Notes: generated by a model from the letters alone, not told the origin. A stretch of DNA of 23,223 nucleotides from an uncultured Oxalobacteraceae bacterium (GCA_946478765.1 CAMLDH010000019.1:1-23223), one strand, 5' to 3'. Positions 10,612 through 17,761 are shown, numbered from the stretch's first letter. Numbers and translations: made by a program.

Positions 10612-10730
10612 AAGTTCAATGAGATTACGTCCATCGAAGCCCTGTTGCCCAATCTGGCGCTGTCTGGCTGCATCGTAGCGATTGATGCCATGGGCTCTGC
10701 CAGACGGCGATTGCCGCGCAAATGCAAGCA
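10612..10730 (+). pseudogene. ISAs1/H-repeat transposase relic, central (catalytic Asp) part
   Basis: Translated from 10612 this reads KFNEITSIEALL, then LSGCIVAIDAMG, and after a two-base frameshift near 10696 QTAIAAQM. This matches the KSNEITAIPELL...TIDAMGCQ..IA block of ISAs1-family (H-repeat, YhhI-like) DDE transposases, including the Asp of IDAMG at 10684-10686. Nothing upstream or downstream in 10500-10944 extends it convincingly: 10500-10611 is plain ychF upstream DNA, and 10731-10860 has no gene I recognise. The remaining part of the same protein family, in the same orientation, is found at 14842-15090 on the other side of the lipid gene cluster. It is non-functional. Confidence 0.75.
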
Positions 10731-10870
10731 TGCTGCCTGGAGGCCAGATGATCTATTCGATTTGCTCGGTATGCAGCCAATGGCCGAATTTTGATGCTCC
10801 GGCCCCTGCACAGGGCGTGAAGTTTGCGTGAGCGGATGCGAATTTGAGCCAGGAATATCCAAAATGATAC

Positions 10871-10899
10871 TTGTGATCATGACTGGATTAAGGAATACT
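10871..10899 (+). promoter_or_regulatory. Candidate sigma70 promoter for the lipid gene cluster
   Basis: TTGTGA at 10871-10876 and AATACT at 10894-10899 are separated by 17 bases, each matching four of six consensus positions. It lies 45 bases upstream of the chosen pcs start. This is a weak-to-moderate match found by eye. Confidence 0.3.
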
Positions 10900-10944
10900 T
10901 TTGCTGGCGGCACTTCTGATACGAGAAAATGGATACATGGAAAG

Positions 10945-11730
10945 ATGACATTAAATATTTCAGAGAAAGTATCGTTGACTGTAACGACACGCGGGATGCG
11001 AATGTGTGCGTGGTGCACTCACGCATTCACTGCCAGCGGGGTCGTTTTCGGATTATTGGCTGTATCCGCTGTTGAGCAACGTAATTGGCAGGCCGTGTTG
11101 TTTTGGTTGTTCATTGCTTTAATCATTGACGGTATTGACGGTCCAGTGGCCCGCAAGATAGACATTAAAACCGTACTGCCTCGATTTGATGGCAGTACGC
11201 TTGATCTGTTGGTGGATTATTTTACCTTTGTGATCGTGCCGGCACTGATGCTTTACCGGTCCGAGCTGCTGCCGGAGCCAATACGGTTTATAGCGGCTGC
11301 CGCTATCTTGATGTCGGCTCTGCACCATTACTGCAATCTGGACATCAAGACGGAAGATGGGTACTTTGTCGGATTTCCGGCATTCTGGAATATCGCAGTG
11401 TTCTACCTATATCGATTTCCGCAGGATCCGTGGATTGCCGCCGCCATTGTCTTTCTGTTGTGTGCGTTAACTTTTGCGCCGGTTAAAGTGGTTCATCCTT
11501 TGCGCGTCAAAAAATTCCGTACGATGTCTATATTCGTCGTCTTGTTATGGCTGGCACTTGTTGTTATCGCACTTGCGCGACCGAACTTGCGCGAAGATTG
11601 GTTGTTTTTTGCAAGCATGCTGCCGTTAGCTTATTTCACATGGATCAGCATTCGTCGCACCGTCATCGGATCAGACTTCCTCGTATGCAGAAAGGGGGGA
11701 GCAAATGCCAACACAGAACATGCCCTGTAA
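10945..11730 (+). CDS. pcs: Phosphatidylcholine synthase (CDP-DAG + choline)
   Basis: This is an integral membrane CDP-alcohol phosphotransferase that condenses choline directly with CDP-diacylglycerol to give phosphatidylcholine. The active-site signature is the Pcs variant D65-G66-x2-A69-R70-x12-G83-x3-D87-x3-D91, with the longer x12 spacing that separates Pcs from PgsA/PssA enzymes. Family landmarks such as HAFTASG near the N-terminus, the GFPAFWN stretch and HPLRVKKFR are present, with about seven or eight membrane segments. I chose ATG 10945 (261 residues), since rhizobial Pcs proteins have about 20 residues before the H-x-x-TASG segment. ATG 10996 is a credible alternative, and the frame is open to 10828. 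It overlaps the desaturase gene by 26 bases. A choline supply is needed; no uptake gene is in view. The coding region is GC-poor compared with its flanks. Confidence 0.85.
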   Translation: MTLNISEKVSLTVTTRGMRMCAWCTHAFTASGVVFGLLAVSAVEQRNWQAVLFWLFIALIIDGIDGPVARKIDIKTVLPRFDGSTLDLLVDYFTFVIVPALMLYRSELLPEPIRFIAAAAILMSALHHYCNLDIKTEDGYFVGFPAFWNIAVFYLYRFPQDPWIAAAIVFLLCALTFAPVKVVHPLRVKKFRTMSIFVVLLWLALVVIALARPNLREDWLFFASMLPLAYFTWISIRRTVIGSDFLVCRKGGANANTEHAL

Positions 11731-12703
11731 TTTCGTCATCACAGCGCAGATTGATCCGCATATTCAACGGCGCAAGAATATCTTGCGCGCCTATCCGCAC
11801 ATTCGCACTTTGTTCGGCCCTAATCCATGGTCGGCGCTATTAACCGCCGTGTTGGTGCTGATGCAGTTGGGACTGGCAGCGCAATTACATCATGCAGGCC
11901 TGTGGCAAGTGGTGGTGTTGGCGGCGTTGGTGGGTGCTTATCTTGCCGCTTCGCTGTTTGCGATGATTCATGATGCCAGTCATGGCTTGATTTTCAGGCG
12001 CCGCGCCGGAAATTACTGGACCGCATGCTGTGCCAACGTGCCGCTCGTGATGTGGAGTGCGGTGCCTTTCTTTCGGTATCATTTATGGCATCATCGCTCG
12101 CTTGGCGATTATGAGTGCGACGTCGGTGTGCCCACCACAGCAGAAGCGCATTGGGTCGGCAACAGCGCTTTTCGCAAAGCATGGTGGCTGGCGTTTTTTT
12201 CCATTTTCCAAGCGCTTAGAACGCGTAAATTTCCAACTACAAAACCTTATTGGACTGTGTGGATGCTGCTTAATGCAGCCATTCAGGTGAGTGCGAATAT
12301 ACTCATATTTTGGTTTTTGGGGTGGCAGGCATTGTTGTATCTTGGGCTGTCGATTTTTTTCGCTCTGGGTTTTCACCCATTGGGCACCCGTGTCGTGCAG
12401 GAGCATTTCGTGCTCGCTGATGGACAGGAAACCAATAATTTCACTGGATGGGCCAATTTGTTTGAATGTAATTTCGGTTACCACATTCAGCACCATGACT
12501 TCCCTAATATTCCCTGGAACCGTCTTCCGCGTTTGCAGAGAATGGCCCCTGAGTTTTATGTGAGCCAAGCCGGCTTTGCTTCGCGCCTGAAATTGATGTT
12601 GCAATTCATCTTCGACCCGAACTGGTCCATATACCGTAATACTGTAAGACTGCGACCCAACCAGAAATCGGCTCAACGGAATATGATCCACGCGCATGAA
12701 TGA
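11705..12703 (+). CDS. DES/DEGS1-like membrane fatty acid (sphingolipid delta-4 type) desaturase
   Basis: This 332-residue di-iron membrane desaturase has all three histidine boxes: HDASH (H89, H93), HLWHH (H126, H129, H130) and HIQHH (H260, H263, H264), plus H224 and H234. Beyond the boxes it follows eukaryotic dihydroceramide delta-4 desaturases along its length. It has an N-terminal RRKNILRAYP segment like RRREILAKYP, FFRYHLWHHRSLG like the FKRYHMDHHRYLG block, the CDVGVPT turn, FRKAWW, GFHPLG, EHFVLADGQET, and NFGYHIQHHDFPNIP, nearly identical to the animal motif. About six hydrophobic segments are seen. AAGGGGGGAG lies six bases before the ATG, inside the end of pcs. It overlaps the next gene by eight bases. 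No sphingolipid synthesis gene is in the window, so the true substrate is unknown; an acyl chain of a membrane lipid is inferred. Confidence 0.88.
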   Translation: MPTQNMPCNFVITAQIDPHIQRRKNILRAYPHIRTLFGPNPWSALLTAVLVLMQLGLAAQLHHAGLWQVVVLAALVGAYLAASLFAMIHDASHGLIFRRRAGNYWTACCANVPLVMWSAVPFFRYHLWHHRSLGDYECDVGVPTTAEAHWVGNSAFRKAWWLAFFSIFQALRTRKFPTTKPYWTVWMLLNAAIQVSANILIFWFLGWQALLYLGLSIFFALGFHPLGTRVVQEHFVLADGQETNNFTGWANLFECNFGYHIQHHDFPNIPWNRLPRLQRMAPEFYVSQAGFASRLKLMLQFIFDPNWSIYRNTVRLRPNQKSAQRNMIHAHE

Positions 12704-13709
12704 CTCCTCTTCCAGCATGATCCGTTTGGCGGTGATTGGCGCGGGTTTCATGGCGCACCGACGGATACGGGCATTTCTTTCTACCGGACGCGTGCAGCTT
12801 GTCGGTATCGCAGCGCGGCGCTTGTCTAGTGCGCAAGCGTTGGGCGCCGAGTTGAATTGCAGCGCTTGCTATACGGATTATCGCGGTCTCACCGAATGTG
12901 CGCCGGATGCGATATTGATTGAAGTGCCCCATAGTGCGCAAGATGCGTTGGCGTTATGGGCGATCGAGAAAAAGTTGCCAACCTTGATTGGCGGACCTTT
13001 GTCCGGCTCGGTGCATGGCGGTGAGCATATTTTACGGGCTGCGCAAGCCGGTAATGTTTTAATCGAACTGGGCTTTGAGGCGCGTTATAAAGCTATTTGG
13101 GAAACTGCGCGGGAGTGGATTCAAGCGGGTCGGATCGGCCGGCCCATTGCTATTCAATCCATCGCGCTTTGGGACGGCAATCCCAATAGCTGGTACTACG
13201 ATGAAGCGGCAAGCGGCGGCATGCCATTGACGCATATGAGTTATACCTTCATCAATCCCTTGCGTTGGATTTTCGGAGAACCGCTGCGTGTCTCTGCGTT
13301 CGCTAACCGCATCAAACATACTGCTGCCCATCAGGTGCGCGAAGAAACATGTGCCGCTAATATCCTGTTCCCGCAAGAGGTCGTGTGCTCGATGCTGGCG
13401 GGCTTTGTAAAACCGGGGAATGCCGATGCCTGGCGCATTTCAATTATCGGCACGGAGGGGGTGCTGGAACTGCACCCAACGGAAATGGATAATGGCACCC
13501 TGCATTTGTATCGTGGCAATGATGTTACGAAAATAGATTTCGTTAAAGCGCCAAATGCATTTGTGGTACAGGCAAATGCGTTCCTTGATTCGATTCAGGG
13601 TGATCCGCGTTGCCGCAATCACCCCTTCGATGCGTTAAACGATTTGCGTGTAGCGGCTGCTATTGCTACTTCAGCACGAGAGTGCCGGTCGGTTGATTTG
13701 TCCTATTGA
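12696..13709 (+). CDS. Gfo/Idh/MocA-fold protein with degenerate catalytic motifs
   Basis: This 337-residue protein has a Rossmann start (LAVIGAGFMAHRRIRAF, G15-x-G17) and the two-domain layout of the Gfo/Idh/MocA sugar dehydrogenase family. The family's IxxGRIGRP-type segment is present at 143-150 (QAGRIGRP). Two diagnostic sites are altered. The EKP motif that carries the lysine contacting cofactor and substrate reads GGPL at 99-102. The GGxxxDxGxH active-site motif reads GGMPLTHMSY at 174-183, with Thr for Asp and Tyr for His. It may bind a dinucleotide without classical dehydrogenase activity, or use a different chemistry. It overlaps the desaturase by eight bases, so it probably acts on the same pathway. 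A frame-internal ATG at 12717 is a weaker start option. Confidence 0.82.
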   Translation: MNDSSSSMIRLAVIGAGFMAHRRIRAFLSTGRVQLVGIAARRLSSAQALGAELNCSACYTDYRGLTECAPDAILIEVPHSAQDALALWAIEKKLPTLIGGPLSGSVHGGEHILRAAQAGNVLIELGFEARYKAIWETAREWIQAGRIGRPIAIQSIALWDGNPNSWYYDEAASGGMPLTHMSYTFINPLRWIFGEPLRVSAFANRIKHTAAHQVREETCAANILFPQEVVCSMLAGFVKPGNADAWRISIIGTEGVLELHPTEMDNGTLHLYRGNDVTKIDFVKAPNAFVVQANAFLDSIQGDPRCRNHPFDALNDLRVAAAIATSARECRSVDLSY

Positions 13710-13774
13710 GAATTAAGAATATGCATGACACCAGAACCCTTTATCCATAAGACCTGCACTGTCATGCATTAGAG

Positions 13775-13836
13775 CCCGCGCAGCAATAAGTGAGCCAATT
13801 TTGCTGGACATGCCGGGCACACGATTGCTGCGCGGG
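13775..13836. terminator. Long inverted repeat between convergent genes
   Basis: CCCGCGCAGCAAT (13775-13787) and ATTGCTGCGCGGG (13824-13836) are perfect 13-base reverse complements around 36 bases. They lie between the stops of the Gfo/Idh/MocA-like gene and the convergent glycosyltransferase-like gene. Position suggests a bidirectional transcription end. However, there is no T-run on either side and the loop is long, so an end-repeat of a lost small element is an equal alternative. Confidence 0.5.
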
Positions 13837-13839
13837 TCC

Positions 13840-14664
13840 TTAGCGTTGTGCCGAAGTCAGTTGAACTGTTTCTGTAATCCAGCGACGTGCATGCTCCGGC
13901 CAAAATTCTTCAGGACCATATGTCCGCTGTTCTGGATTGAACATCCATCCCAGGCGAGAATGTGCGCCACGATTGCCGGTAAAGAGTGCCTCAACATCCA
14001 GTGGGTTTCCCGGGTAATTTTGTATGAAGAGTTTTTTGCATTCAATGGCATTGAATTCTTTCGGCCAATGGTGCTGAGTCGGATGCTGGATGATGGTATG
14101 TTGATTGCGCCACAGGCCACGCGCGATTTCTGCTTCGTTCTCACGATTGACATATTCAAGACGCGGTGTCTGCACTTGGATGCCAAGGGCGCCTAACGCT
14201 GCGGCCAGTGCCAATTCGTCGCACAAATCACCCGGCCAATGAACATGGTCTTCGTGCGCAAGCTCTCCCAACTTCCATTCGTCGATGATGCGAATCCACG
14301 CATCGAGCCAAGGAATGCAACTTTCATCAGCCATGACTGTGCCCGAGTTATAGCGGATCCAGAATTTTTGTTCAGGCCAACGTATCGACACCAGTGGCGC
14401 TTGCCACGAATGCGGGATGGGCGCCACTATGCGGCATTCAACATCCAGGTAGAGAACTGTCCCAAACTCTTCCACTCCCCTGCGAATGATTTTCGGATGG
14501 TTACACCAGGCCTGCAATAGGTTTGAATAATTTTCGTCAATTTCGTAGAGGTGACAAGGGTAACCAAACTGTTCGCAATCGGCGCGTAAATGTTGAAACA
14601 TCGCTTTGTACGGCCCGGATGCCCAAGCAATACATGTAAATCTTGGAGAGGAAATTTTGCTCAT
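13840..14664 (-). CDS. Putative GT-A-fold glycosyltransferase-like protein
   Basis: I do not recognise this 274-residue protein to family level. What can be seen is an architecture like nucleotide-diphospho-sugar transferases: an N-terminal beta-strand start (FTCIAWASGPYKAMFQHL), then TVLYLDVECRIVAPIP at about 69-84, where LDVE (D74, E76) sits where GT8/GT32-like enzymes have their metal-binding DxD. RYNSGTVMA follows at 104-112 and CDELALAAAL at 148-157, where related enzymes have D/E-rich acceptor residues. The DxD third position is Glu rather than Asp. No membrane segment or signal peptide is seen. It converges on the lipid operon and is also GC-poor. AAGG lies nine bases before the ATG. 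A role in glycosylating a lipid is only a guess from the context. Confidence 0.6.
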   Translation of the reverse strand: MSKISSPRFTCIAWASGPYKAMFQHLRADCEQFGYPCHLYEIDENYSNLLQAWCNHPKIIRRGVEEFGTVLYLDVECRIVAPIPHSWQAPLVSIRWPEQKFWIRYNSGTVMADESCIPWLDAWIRIIDEWKLGELAHEDHVHWPGDLCDELALAAALGALGIQVQTPRLEYVNRENEAEIARGLWRNQHTIIQHPTQHHWPKEFNAIECKKLFIQNYPGNPLDVEALFTGNRGAHSRLGWMFNPEQRTYGPEEFWPEHARRWITETVQLTSAQR

Positions 14665-14841
14665 TCAAAAAGCCTTGTGATTGGGGGTATCCTTCAGTTG
14701 CGCAGGGTTAATATATTTCAAAATAGCATGTAAATCCAGTAATAATTCAGCCCGTAGTTAAGCAGCCGCAGGAATACCGCCAGCAAAAGCTGTAGTTAAA
14801 ACATGAAGCAGATCTTTTTGATTTTTTTTGTGTAGAGTGGC

Positions 14842-15090
14842 GAGGCACGCGGCAAAGAGACCACTGACATCCGTTACCTGATTGGTTCGATGACGCCTGA
14901 TGCGGGAGTGATACTGAACGCGAACCGGCTCCATTGGAGTATCGGGAGCGGATTGCATCGCTTTCCGGATGAGCATTTCGCGAAGATGCCAGTGCCGTTC
15001 ACCTGCGTCAGGCTGCGGAAAATTTTTTGGGGGAGGCGCAAACTGGCCGAGAATGACCGTGATATCTTACGAAGACATGCCGGCGCAAAT
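14842..15090 (+). pseudogene. ISAs1/H-repeat transposase relic, C-terminal part
   Basis: Reading from 14842 gives GEARGKETTD, then IRYLIGSMTPDAG, then NRLHWSIGSGLHRFPDEHF. This corresponds to the RYYISS...NHWxxENxLHWxLDxxF block of ISAs1-family transposases. After frame changes, the QCR and GCGGAAAATTTT (AENF) codons fit the following ED-x-CR...AAENF stretch, and near 15035-15090 RRKLA...DRDIL fits the C-terminal RKA..D..YL block. Key residues (the Glu-Asn of ENxLHW) are lost and several frameshifts are needed, so it is dead. Its N-terminal counterpart is at 10612-10730 on the same strand. The stretch 14665-14841 holds no recognisable gene and is AT-rich near 14810-14830. Confidence 0.7.
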
Positions 15091-15127
15091 GCATCAGCGC
15101 CTTGGGGGGCGTGGAAAAACAGCGCGC

Positions 15128-15718
15128 TCATTTTGCCGTGTGCAGTTGCATTGTTGCGGCCTCGAACTTGCCTTCGCATAAGAGCGGAATAACATCAAGA
15201 CTTTTTTCGATCGCTTCGTTAATCAGCGGTTGTTCTTCCTTGCGCGGGCGGTGCAGCACGAAATCGGCGACTACCTGCTGTGAATTGAGCAAGCGCGGAT
15301 GGCCGATGCCGATGCGCAGGCGCCAGTAGTCCTGCGTGCCGAGTGCGGCAGTAATGTCTTTCAAGCCATTGTGGCCGCCGGACGAGCCGCCTTTCTTGAT
15401 TTTTGCGATGCCGGGCGCGAGATCGAGTTCATCGTGCACAACTAGGATTTCATCCGGCGCGATTTTGTAAAAGCGCGCCAATGCGCCGACCGATTGACCT
15501 GAGCGATTCATGTAGGTTTGCGGCTCCAGCAGCCATACTTCCTGTCCCGCAATCATCGCCTTGGCCGCCAATGCGTTGAAGCGTGCTTCGCGCGCCAATT
15601 TGCCGCGTGCATGGCTGCTGTTGGCGAGATTGTCGACCAGCCAGAAACCGGCGTTGTGGCGGGTTTGCTCGTATTCCGGACCGGGGTTGCCGAGGCCGAC
15701 GATGAGACGAATGGACAT
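15128..15718 (-). CDS. pth: Peptidyl-tRNA hydrolase
   Basis: Pth cleaves the ester bond of peptidyl-tRNA released from stalled ribosomes, recycling tRNA. I start it at ATG 15718 (196 residues, [13 protein letters not shown]), as in the family. The frame is open six codons further to a TTG, but those residues are not conserved. Catalytic and substrate-binding residues are present: N11, H21 in [11 protein letters not shown]71 in TYMNRSG, D96 in HDELDL, and [13 protein letters not shown] after it. Length is normal. It follows rplY on the same strand, but a strong terminator lies between them, so pth may depend on partial read-through or its own promoter. In many proteobacteria ychF would be next; here the transposase relic and lipid cluster intervene. 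Confidence 0.95.
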   Translation of the reverse strand: MSIRLIVGLGNPGPEYEQTRHNAGFWLVDNLANSSHARGKLAREARFNALAAKAMIAGQEVWLLEPQTYMNRSGQSVGALARFYKIAPDEILVVHDELDLAPGIAKIKKGGSSGGHNGLKDITAALGTQDYWRLRIGIGHPRLLNSQQVVADFVLHRPRKEEQPLINEAIEKSLDVIPLLCEGKFEAATMQLHTAK

Positions 15719-15805
15719 GGTGTTGGGGGGAATCAAAACGTCGATTATCCCGGATGTAGCGGCTTGTCGTCCACCAGGGCCTTTTTTTGTCGTCGCCCTT
15801 CCATG

Positions 15806-15835
15806 AAAAAACCCGCCACGTGTGGCGGGTTTTTT
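15806..15835 (-). terminator. Intrinsic terminator after rplY, bidirectional
   Basis: AAAAAACCCGCCAC and GTGGCGGGTTTTTT pair perfectly around GT. This gives a GC-rich stem with a T-run in either direction, starting 33 bases past the rplY stop. It should end most prs-rplY transcripts before pth. Confidence 0.92.
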
Positions 15836-15868
15836 GGCGCCAGGCGAAATGCCTGGATCGTTACCGGA

Positions 15869-16492
15869 TTACTTTTTCTCGGCAGGTGCAGCGGCAGCGG
15901 CAGTTGCAGTTGCTTCGGCTTCCACTTTGCCGGCAGGAACCGATGCAGTTGCGATGGTCGGATTGTCTTGACCGCCATGGACAACGGCAGTAACGCCTTG
16001 CGGCAATTTGAGATCGGACAAGTGGATCGAGTGACCGACTTCGATTGCTGCCAGATCCACTGTGACGAACTCAGGCAGATCTTTCGGCAAGCAGGCGATA
16101 TCCAGCTCAGCCATCACGTGGCTGATGATGCCGGAGGACAGTTTGACTGCCGGCGATACTTCGGCGTTGATGAAGTGCAGCGGCACTTTCACGTGGATCT
16201 TTTGCGATGCGTCGACGCGCTGGAAGTCAGCGTGCAGAACCAGTTGCTTGTATGCGTGCATCTGGAAGTCGCGCAGCAGAACTTGCTCGACTTTGCCATC
16301 GACTTCGAGGTCGAGGATCGACGAGTGGAAGGTCTCTTTTTTCAGCGCGTGGTAGAGCGCGTTGTGGTCGAGTTTGATATTGACCGGCACGCTGGTTCCA
16401 CCATAGATGATGCCTGGGGTTTGGCCAGCATTGCGCAGGCGGCGGCTCGCTCCGGACCCCTGCTCAGTGCGTGCAAATGCGATTACTTTCAT
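15869..16492 (-). CDS. rplY: 50S ribosomal protein L25 (CTC/TL5 long form)
   Basis: This 207-residue L25 binds the 5S rRNA in the large ribosomal subunit. The N-terminal L25 domain ([24 protein letters not shown]) is followed by the longer CTC/TL5-type beta domain from about residue 95, and an Ala/Glu-rich low-complexity tail ([17 protein letters not shown]). E. coli has only the short domain; the long form is normal in betaproteobacteria. GGAG lies eight bases before the ATG. It is downstream of prs on the same strand with a 104-base spacer containing a hairpin. The prs-rplY-pth order is conserved in this group. Confidence 0.95.
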   Translation of the reverse strand: MKVIAFARTEQGSGASRRLRNAGQTPGIIYGGTSVPVNIKLDHNALYHALKKETFHSSILDLEVDGKVEQVLLRDFQMHAYKQLVLHADFQRVDASQKIHVKVPLHFINAEVSPAVKLSSGIISHVMAELDIACLPKDLPEFVTVDLAAIEVGHSIHLSDLKLPQGVTAVVHGGQDNPTIATASVPAGKVEAEATATAAAAAPAEKK

Positions 16493-16533
16493 TGTGAAGC
16501 TCCATTAAATGCAAGATCTTGGCCTTGCGGTGA

Positions 16534-16557
16534 AAATCCCCCGCGACCAGGGGATTT
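16534..16557 (-). other. Hairpin in the prs-rplY spacer
   Basis: AAATCCCC and GGGGATTT form a perfect eight-base-pair stem with an eight-base loop, about 40 bases upstream of the rplY start codon. It lies in the probable rplY leader or processing region. A role in RNA processing or L25 control is only possible, not shown. Confidence 0.4.
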
Positions 16558-16596
16558 GAAAAGCTCTCCTCCCGCGAGGAAGAGAGATAAATGCTG

Positions 16597-17547
16597 TTAA
16601 TCCGCAAACAGCGACATCACTGAATCGCCTTTGGTAATGCGCTTGAATGTCTCCGCCAGCAAGCCGGCACATGACAATTGGCGTATCTTGTTGCAGGCCT
16701 TGGCCGTATCCGACAATGGAATCGTGTCGGTCACCACCAGCTCGTCCAGCGGCGAATGCGAGATGCGATCGATGGCCGGGCCTGACAATACCGGGTGCGT
16801 ACAGTACGCGATGACTTTTTTCGCGCCGCGCTCTTTCAATACTTCGGCTGCCTTGGTCAGGGTGCCTGCGGTGTCGACCATGTCATCCATGATCACGCAG
16901 TTGCGGCCTTCGACTTCGCCGATGATGTTCATGACTTCCGACACGTTCGCTTTCGGGCGGCGTTTATCGATGATCGCGAGGTCGCAGTTGAGGCGTTTGG
17001 CCAAAGCGCGCGCGCGCACCACGCCGCCGACGTCGGGCGACACCACCAGCAGGTCGTCGTATTTTTTACTGACCAGATCGCTCAACAGGATCGGCGATGC
17101 ATAAATATTATCGACCGGGATGTCGAAGAAGCCCTGAATCTGGTCTGCGTGCAGATCCATGATCAACACGCGCTCGACACCGGCTTCCTGCAGCATGTTG
17201 GCGACGACCTTGGCCGAAATCGCCACCCGCGCCGAACGCGGGCGGCGATCCTGACGTGCATAACCGAAATACGGGATCGCGGCAGTGATGCGGCCGGCCG
17301 ATGCGCGCTTCAAGGCATCGACCATCAGCATGATTTCCATCAGGTTGTCGTTGGTCGGCGCGCACGTCGATTGCAGCACGAAGACATCCTTGCCGCGCAC
17401 GTTCTCGTTAATCTCGACCATGACTTCGCCATCCGAGAATTTCGAGACATTCGCCTTGCCGAGCGGGATACCGAGCTGTTTGGCAACGCTTGCAGCCAAT
17501 TCCGGGTTTGCGTTACCAGTAAAAACCATCAGGTTCTCGAGCGCCAT
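16597..17547 (-). CDS. prs: Ribose-phosphate pyrophosphokinase
   Basis: Prs makes PRPP from ribose 5-phosphate and ATP, feeding purine, pyrimidine, His, Trp and NAD synthesis in the cytosol. At 316 residues it has the family length (E. coli 315). The sequence shows the N-terminal [12 protein letters not shown] start, the flexible-loop region [18 protein letters not shown], the [20 protein letters not shown] segment and the PRPP-binding loop [13 protein letters not shown]. The C-terminus has the TDTIPL and GDSVMSLF segments. It starts 114 bases after the tRNA-Gln 3' end, and a very strong hairpin lies in that spacer. A purine-responsive control is known for prs elsewhere; no such operator was recognised here. 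Confidence 0.97.
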   Translation of the reverse strand: MALENLMVFTGNANPELAASVAKQLGIPLGKANVSKFSDGEVMVEINENVRGKDVFVLQSTCAPTNDNLMEIMLMVDALKRASAGRITAAIPYFGYARQDRRPRSARVAISAKVVANMLQEAGVERVLIMDLHADQIQGFFDIPVDNIYASPILLSDLVSKKYDDLLVVSPDVGGVVRARALAKRLNCDLAIIDKRRPKANVSEVMNIIGEVEGRNCVIMDDMVDTAGTLTKAAEVLKERGAKKVIAYCTHPVLSGPAIDRISHSPLDELVVTDTIPLSDTAKACNKIRQLSCAGLLAETFKRITKGDSVMSLFAD

Positions 17548-17580
17548 GGGATCCCTAAATGCAATCGTTAAAAGCTTGAA

Positions 17581-17624
17581 AAGCCGCCAATGCCTGACTG
17601 TGGACAGTCTTGCATTGGCGGCTT
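17581..17624 (-). terminator. Long hairpin between tRNA-Gln and prs
   Basis: AAGCCGCCAATGC (17581-17593) and GCATTGGCGGCTT (17612-17624) pair perfectly over 13 bases. Inside, GACTGT (17596-17601) pairs with ACAGTC (17604-17609) around GG. On the minus strand it is followed by TTCAAGCTTTT, a weak T-rich end. It ends only 33 bases before the prs start, so it is either the terminator of the tRNA-Gln transcript or an attenuator-like structure in the prs leader. Confidence 0.65.
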
Positions 17625-17660
17625 GCCTATTTACTTACATTTTTATTTTTATTGAGCTAA

Positions 17661-17737
17661 TGGCAGGGGAAGAAGGATTCGAACCTTCGAATGCTGGAAT
17701 CAAAATCCAGTGCCTTAACCGGCTTGGCGATTCCCCT
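17661..17737 (-). tRNA. tRNA-Gln (anticodon UUG)
   Basis: The minus strand folds as a 77-base tRNA. The acceptor AGGGGAA pairs with TTCCCCT, the discriminator is G and CCA is encoded. The anticodon stem CTGGA/TCCAG encloses TTTTGAT, giving anticodon TTG for Gln CAA codons. The T-loop is GGTTCGAATCC within the AAGGTTCGAATCCTT arm. It closely resembles E. coli tRNA-Gln. It lies between ispE and prs, a conserved position in betaproteobacteria. Confidence 0.97.
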
Positions 17738-17761
17738 ACACAACTGGTTGTTTCGCGTCAT

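Noticed and set aside
9300..10622. 440-codon plus-strand open frame over ychF
   Set aside because: It is exactly antisense to ychF, which has all expected motifs; the plus-strand product is low-complexity His/Arg/Asp and spans the intergenic palindrome.
10608..11018. 136-codon minus-strand open frame between ychF and pcs
   Set aside because: It overlaps the transposase relic and the pcs start, has no recognisable motif and no ribosome binding site; the plus-strand reading explains the sequence better.
13775..13836. Integron attC-like site
   Set aside because: The long inverted repeat invited this, but no RYYYAAC/GTTRRRY core sites are seen at the ends and no integrase or cassette array is present.
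14758..14976. 72-codon minus-strand open frame near pth
   Set aside because: It overlaps the plus-strand transposase relic and shows no motif or conserved feature by eye.
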